Positions 5,346-7,232 of a stretch of 7,232 bases of DNA are shown in pieces. The notes below the pieces were generated by a model. The model was given only the letters and a program-made list of their open reading frames with translations, had not been told where the DNA came from and searched no databases. The DNA is from Zoogloeaceae bacterium (lineage in GTDB: Bacteria > Pseudomonadota > Gammaproteobacteria > Burkholderiales > Rhodocyclaceae). Positions within the stretch are counted from its first letter, which is position 1, and every line of letters begins with the position of its first letter. Both the position numbers and the translations under genes were made by a program. The DNA lies in contig JAITJU010000120.1 of NCBI GenBank assembly GCA_031278735.1, positions 1-7,232 of the forward strand. The letters are read 5' to 3'.

Positions 5346-5577
5346 CCGTCGAAAGGCCACGATGATCGCCTCCTCATCGGCGCAGAGCACTGTGGAGTGC
5401 GGCTGTTTGGGGCCAGTGGGCAGATCACGGACCGATTGGCGCTTTTTCCATTTGGCGACGGTCTTCGGGTTGATACAAAAGCGCGCCGCCAAGGCGCTTA
5501 TGCGCTCTTGACTATGCTGTATCGCTTAACGCACCGCCTGAAGTCGTCATAGTCCCGCCGTGTAAAACTTGTCCCAT
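5346..5577 (-). pseudogene. Decayed 5' fragment of an IS481-family transposase
   Basis: Read on the minus strand, the fragment starts with MGQVLHG at 5577, as IS481-type transposases often do. After a frameshift and a stop near 5525 it continues as AIQHSQERISALAARF, then CINPKTVAKWKKRQSVRDLP, TGPKQPHSTVL and DEEAIIVAFRR, the well-known N-terminal helix-turn-helix region of this family. Similarity stops at FRR, where the family would continue with HTLLPLDDCLYALQ. The remaining three quarters of the transposase, with its DDE catalytic residues, are absent. It is therefore a dead remnant with a frameshift, an internal stop and a truncation. Its truncated edge lies about 130 bp upstream of the defence operon's first gene. 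The outer inverted repeat on the right side was not identified, but GC-rich GTTTAGCCCCGG-like sequence at about 5620-5632 could be part of it. Confidence 0.8.
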
Positions 5578-5741
5578 AACGCATCTTTCCAAGTAGAAGA
5601 CGGAATAGCGCCAGAAAATTCCGGGGCTAAACGCCTAATAGAAATTTGTTCTATGGATCAAATGAACTATTCTATTTGCGATATATACTATCGCGTATCC
5701 TGTTCTAAATTTCTTCCTCCACACATTTACTTGGTATTGTC
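5578..5741. promoter_or_regulatory. AT-rich region between the IS remnant and metY, with candidate promoter
   Basis: No gene is seen here. A -10-like TATACT lies at 5684-5689, but the hexamers 16-18 bases upstream match a -35 poorly. ATTTG, CAAAT and ATTTG occur at 5644, 5659 and 5674, exactly 15 bp apart, in alternating orientation. The metY start lacks a good Shine-Dalgarno site. No riboswitch fold was recognised. Confidence 0.4.
5678..5694. promoter_or_regulatory. Perfect 6-bp dyad over the candidate -10 of metY
   Basis: GCGATA and TATCGC flank TATAC. The dyad overlaps the candidate -10 hexamer TATACT, a position where a repressor would block transcription. It does not match the MetR pattern TGAA-N5-TTCA. 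Confidence 0.4.
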
Positions 5742-7118
5742 ATGATCCGATCTGTCGGCAAGAAACCCCGCGAAGCGGAGAAAAAACCTCGCAAGGCTGC
5801 CCGGAAAGCTGTCGCCCGGTCCGTCCAATCCACGCAACCTGCCGCGCCCGCGCCGCTCCGGTTCGCCACCCGCTGCATACAGGCCGGACACAGCCCCGCC
5901 GTGGGCGAGCCGCGCATTTTGCCCATCATCCAGAGCACGACCTACAAATACGAGGATATTGACCAGGTCAACCGGGTGATGACCTTGCAGGAATTCGGCT
6001 ACAAATATACGCGTACCGGCAATCCCACCGTGACGGGGTTCGAGACGAAAATCAATCTGCTGGAAGGCGGCGCGGGCGCGGTAGCGACGGCTTCCGGGCA
6101 GGCGGCGACCCTGCTCGCCATCGCCAGCATCGTGCGGGCGGGCGATCACATCATGGCCGCTTCCACGCTCTATGGCGGCACTTTTACACTCTTCAACAGC
6201 ACACTCAAAAAATTTGGCGTTAACGCCACATTTTTTGAGCCAGACGCGCCCGCGCGCGAAATCGAAAAACTGTTTCGCCCGGAAACCCGCGTGCTTTTCG
6301 GGGAAACCATCGGCAATCCCGGCCTGACCATTCTCGATTTCAGCAAGCTTTCCCGCCTTGCCCGCCAGCACGGCGTTCCCTTCATCGTGGATAACACGCT
6401 GGCGACGCCATTTCTTTGCCGACCCTTCCAACTCGGCGCCAACATCATTACCCATTCCGCCACGAAATATATCGACGGTCACGCCACCAGCATTGGCGGC
6501 GTGGTGATTGACGGCGGCAATTTCGACTGGAAGAACGGCCTCTTCCCGGAGTTCACCACGCCCGACCCGACTTACAACGGCGTCATCTACACGGAAAAAT
6601 TCCCGCAGTCGCCCTTCCTTTTCAAGGCGCGCGCCCAGTTTCTGCGCGACTTCGGCGCCTGCCTGAATCCCATGAACGCCTTCCTGTTCAATCTCGGCCT
6701 GGAAACCCTGCATCTGAGAATGCCGCGCCACGGCGAAAACGCGCTGGCGCTCGCCCGCTTCCTCGCCGGACACGCCCGCGTGGCCTGGGTAAATTATCCT
6801 GGACTCGACCCCACGGGCAAAAAGCGCATCAAACAGTTCTTCGACCACGAAAACGGCAGCGGCATCCTGACGTTCGGCATGAAGGGCGGCGTTCCCGCCA
6901 TCCGCCGCTTCGCGCAAAAGCTCAAGGTGGCGGCGCTCGTCGTGCATATCGGCGACGCGCGCACCGGTGTTCTGCATCCCGCCTCCAGCACCCACGCGCA
7001 ACTGGACGAGAAGGCGCAGCGCGCCGCCGGCATCACGCCGGATTTGGTGCGCGTTTCCGTCGGCATCGAGGACGCGGACGATCTGATTGCGGATTTCGAT
7101 CAGGCGCTCGCGCCCTGA
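5742..7118 (+). CDS. metY: O-acetylhomoserine sulfhydrylase (MetY type), PLP-dependent, with basic N-terminal extension
   Basis: This 458-aa protein belongs to the Cys/Met-metabolism PLP enzyme family. It makes homocysteine from O-acetylhomoserine and sulfide in methionine synthesis. The core starts at about residue 40 with RFATRCIQAGHSP. It carries YKYTRTGNPT (87-96), SGQAATLLAI (118-127), the STLYGGTFTLF block (141-151), D217 in IVDNTLATPF, the PLP lysine K242 in THSATKYIDGH, LHPASSTHAQL (411-421) and RVSVGIEDADDLI (437-449). Length without the extension (about 420) fits MetY better than cystathionine gamma-synthase (about 390), but close relatives cannot be excluded. The first 39 residues are rich in Lys, Arg, Ala and Pro and are not normal for the family. 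There is no in-frame ATG, GTG or TTG between 5742 and the conserved core, so the extension must be translated if the gene is. It stands alone and diverges from the defence operon. Confidence 0.9.
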   Translation: MIRSVGKKPREAEKKPRKAARKAVARSVQSTQPAAPAPLRFATRCIQAGHSPAVGEPRILPIIQSTTYKYEDIDQVNRVMTLQEFGYKYTRTGNPTVTGFETKINLLEGGAGAVATASGQAATLLAIASIVRAGDHIMAASTLYGGTFTLFNSTLKKFGVNATFFEPDAPAREIEKLFRPETRVLFGETIGNPGLTILDFSKLSRLARQHGVPFIVDNTLATPFLCRPFQLGANIITHSATKYIDGHATSIGGVVIDGGNFDWKNGLFPEFTTPDPTYNGVIYTEKFPQSPFLFKARAQFLRDFGACLNPMNAFLFNLGLETLHLRMPRHGENALALARFLAGHARVAWVNYPGLDPTGKKRIKQFFDHENGSGILTFGMKGGVPAIRRFAQKLKVAALVVHIGDARTGVLHPASSTHAQLDEKAQRAAGITPDLVRVSVGIEDADDLIADFDQALAP

Positions 7119-7232
7119 TCCTGCCGTCGACACGCTTTGCCTGTCGCAAGGCAGAGACGACAAACGGCATCTGCGCCGCGCCCGGAAAGATCGCGACAGA
7201 TCCAGGCAGGGTAATCGCATGAATGCCATATG
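7119..7232 (+). other. Region after metY, with a possible next gene start at 7219
   Basis: An ATG at 7219-7221 has AGGG about ten bases upstream and could open the next gene, but only about four codons (MNAI) fit before the edge. A weak stem, TGCCT/AGGCA at 7138-7153 with a 6-nt loop, has no T tract and is not a convincing terminator. Confidence 0.25.

Noticed and set aside
5578..5741. SAM riboswitch or T-box upstream of metY
   Set aside because: No conserved core or long paired structure could be recognised in this AT-rich stretch.
7138..7153. Stem-loop after metY as a terminator
   Set aside because: The stem is only 5 bp with a 6-nt loop and no T tract follows.
5727..7229. A 500-codon open frame on the minus strand across metY
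   Set aside because: It is antisense to a clear MetY gene, shows no recognisable domain, and long antisense frames are common in GC-rich coding DNA.
1..7232. CRISPR array, tRNA or rRNA genes
   Set aside because: No regularly spaced repeats with spacers and no tRNA or rRNA-like sequences were seen.

Overview
The window carries two unrelated loci, transcribed away from each other from a point near 5.6-5.7 kb. GC-rich coding, the types of the genes and an IS481-type remnant fit a Gram-negative proteobacterium, perhaps a betaproteobacterium. That placement is an inference from gene style, not a proof.

Positions 1-5214, minus strand: a tightly packed defence (restriction-modification) operon. 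In transcription order it holds: a 66-aa excisionase/MerR-like helix-turn-helix protein; a possible 13-codon leader; a 164-aa remnant of a PLD-like/SNF2-type helicase protein; a DinD/BRO-N family protein; the Mod subunit of a type III restriction-modification system (beta-class N6-adenine methyltransferase, DPPY before FAGSG); a full-length DUF1016/YhcG PDDEXK nuclease; a 26-codon duplicate of the start of res; an N-terminal-only second DUF1016 gene; and the start of the type III Res subunit, which runs off the left edge. Five of the junctions are 4-nt ATGA overlaps (one of them depends on the possible leader), one is a TGATG overlap, and the other two have gaps of 1 and 8 nt. The whole set is therefore probably one translationally coupled transcript.

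The operon looks like a locus caught during remodelling. The first 78 bp of res occur twice (139-216 and 611-688, 69/78 identical) and flank the truncated second DUF1016 gene. Recombination between the copies would delete that gene and leave a clean Mod-nuclease-Res operon with its ATGA coupling. The helicase gene keeps its 5' end and its ATGA link to dinD but lacks its core. The target-recognition part of mod is an AT-rich island. Three strong inverted repeats lie inside coding sequence: a perfect 15-bp hairpin in dinD, a 10-bp hairpin in the nuclease gene, and a terminator-shaped hairpin in the truncated DUF1016 gene.

Positions 5215-5741: no intact gene. The stretch holds a decayed IS481-family transposase start (5346-5577), the probable upstream region of the defence operon, and the AT-rich upstream region of the right-hand gene, which has a perfect 6-bp dyad over a -10-like hexamer.

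Positions 5742-7118, plus strand: a MetY-type PLP-dependent O-acetylhomoserine sulfhydrylase with an unusual basic, Lys/Arg/Ala-rich N-terminal extension of about 38 residues. Positions 7119-7232 are intergenic, with a possible next start codon at 7219.
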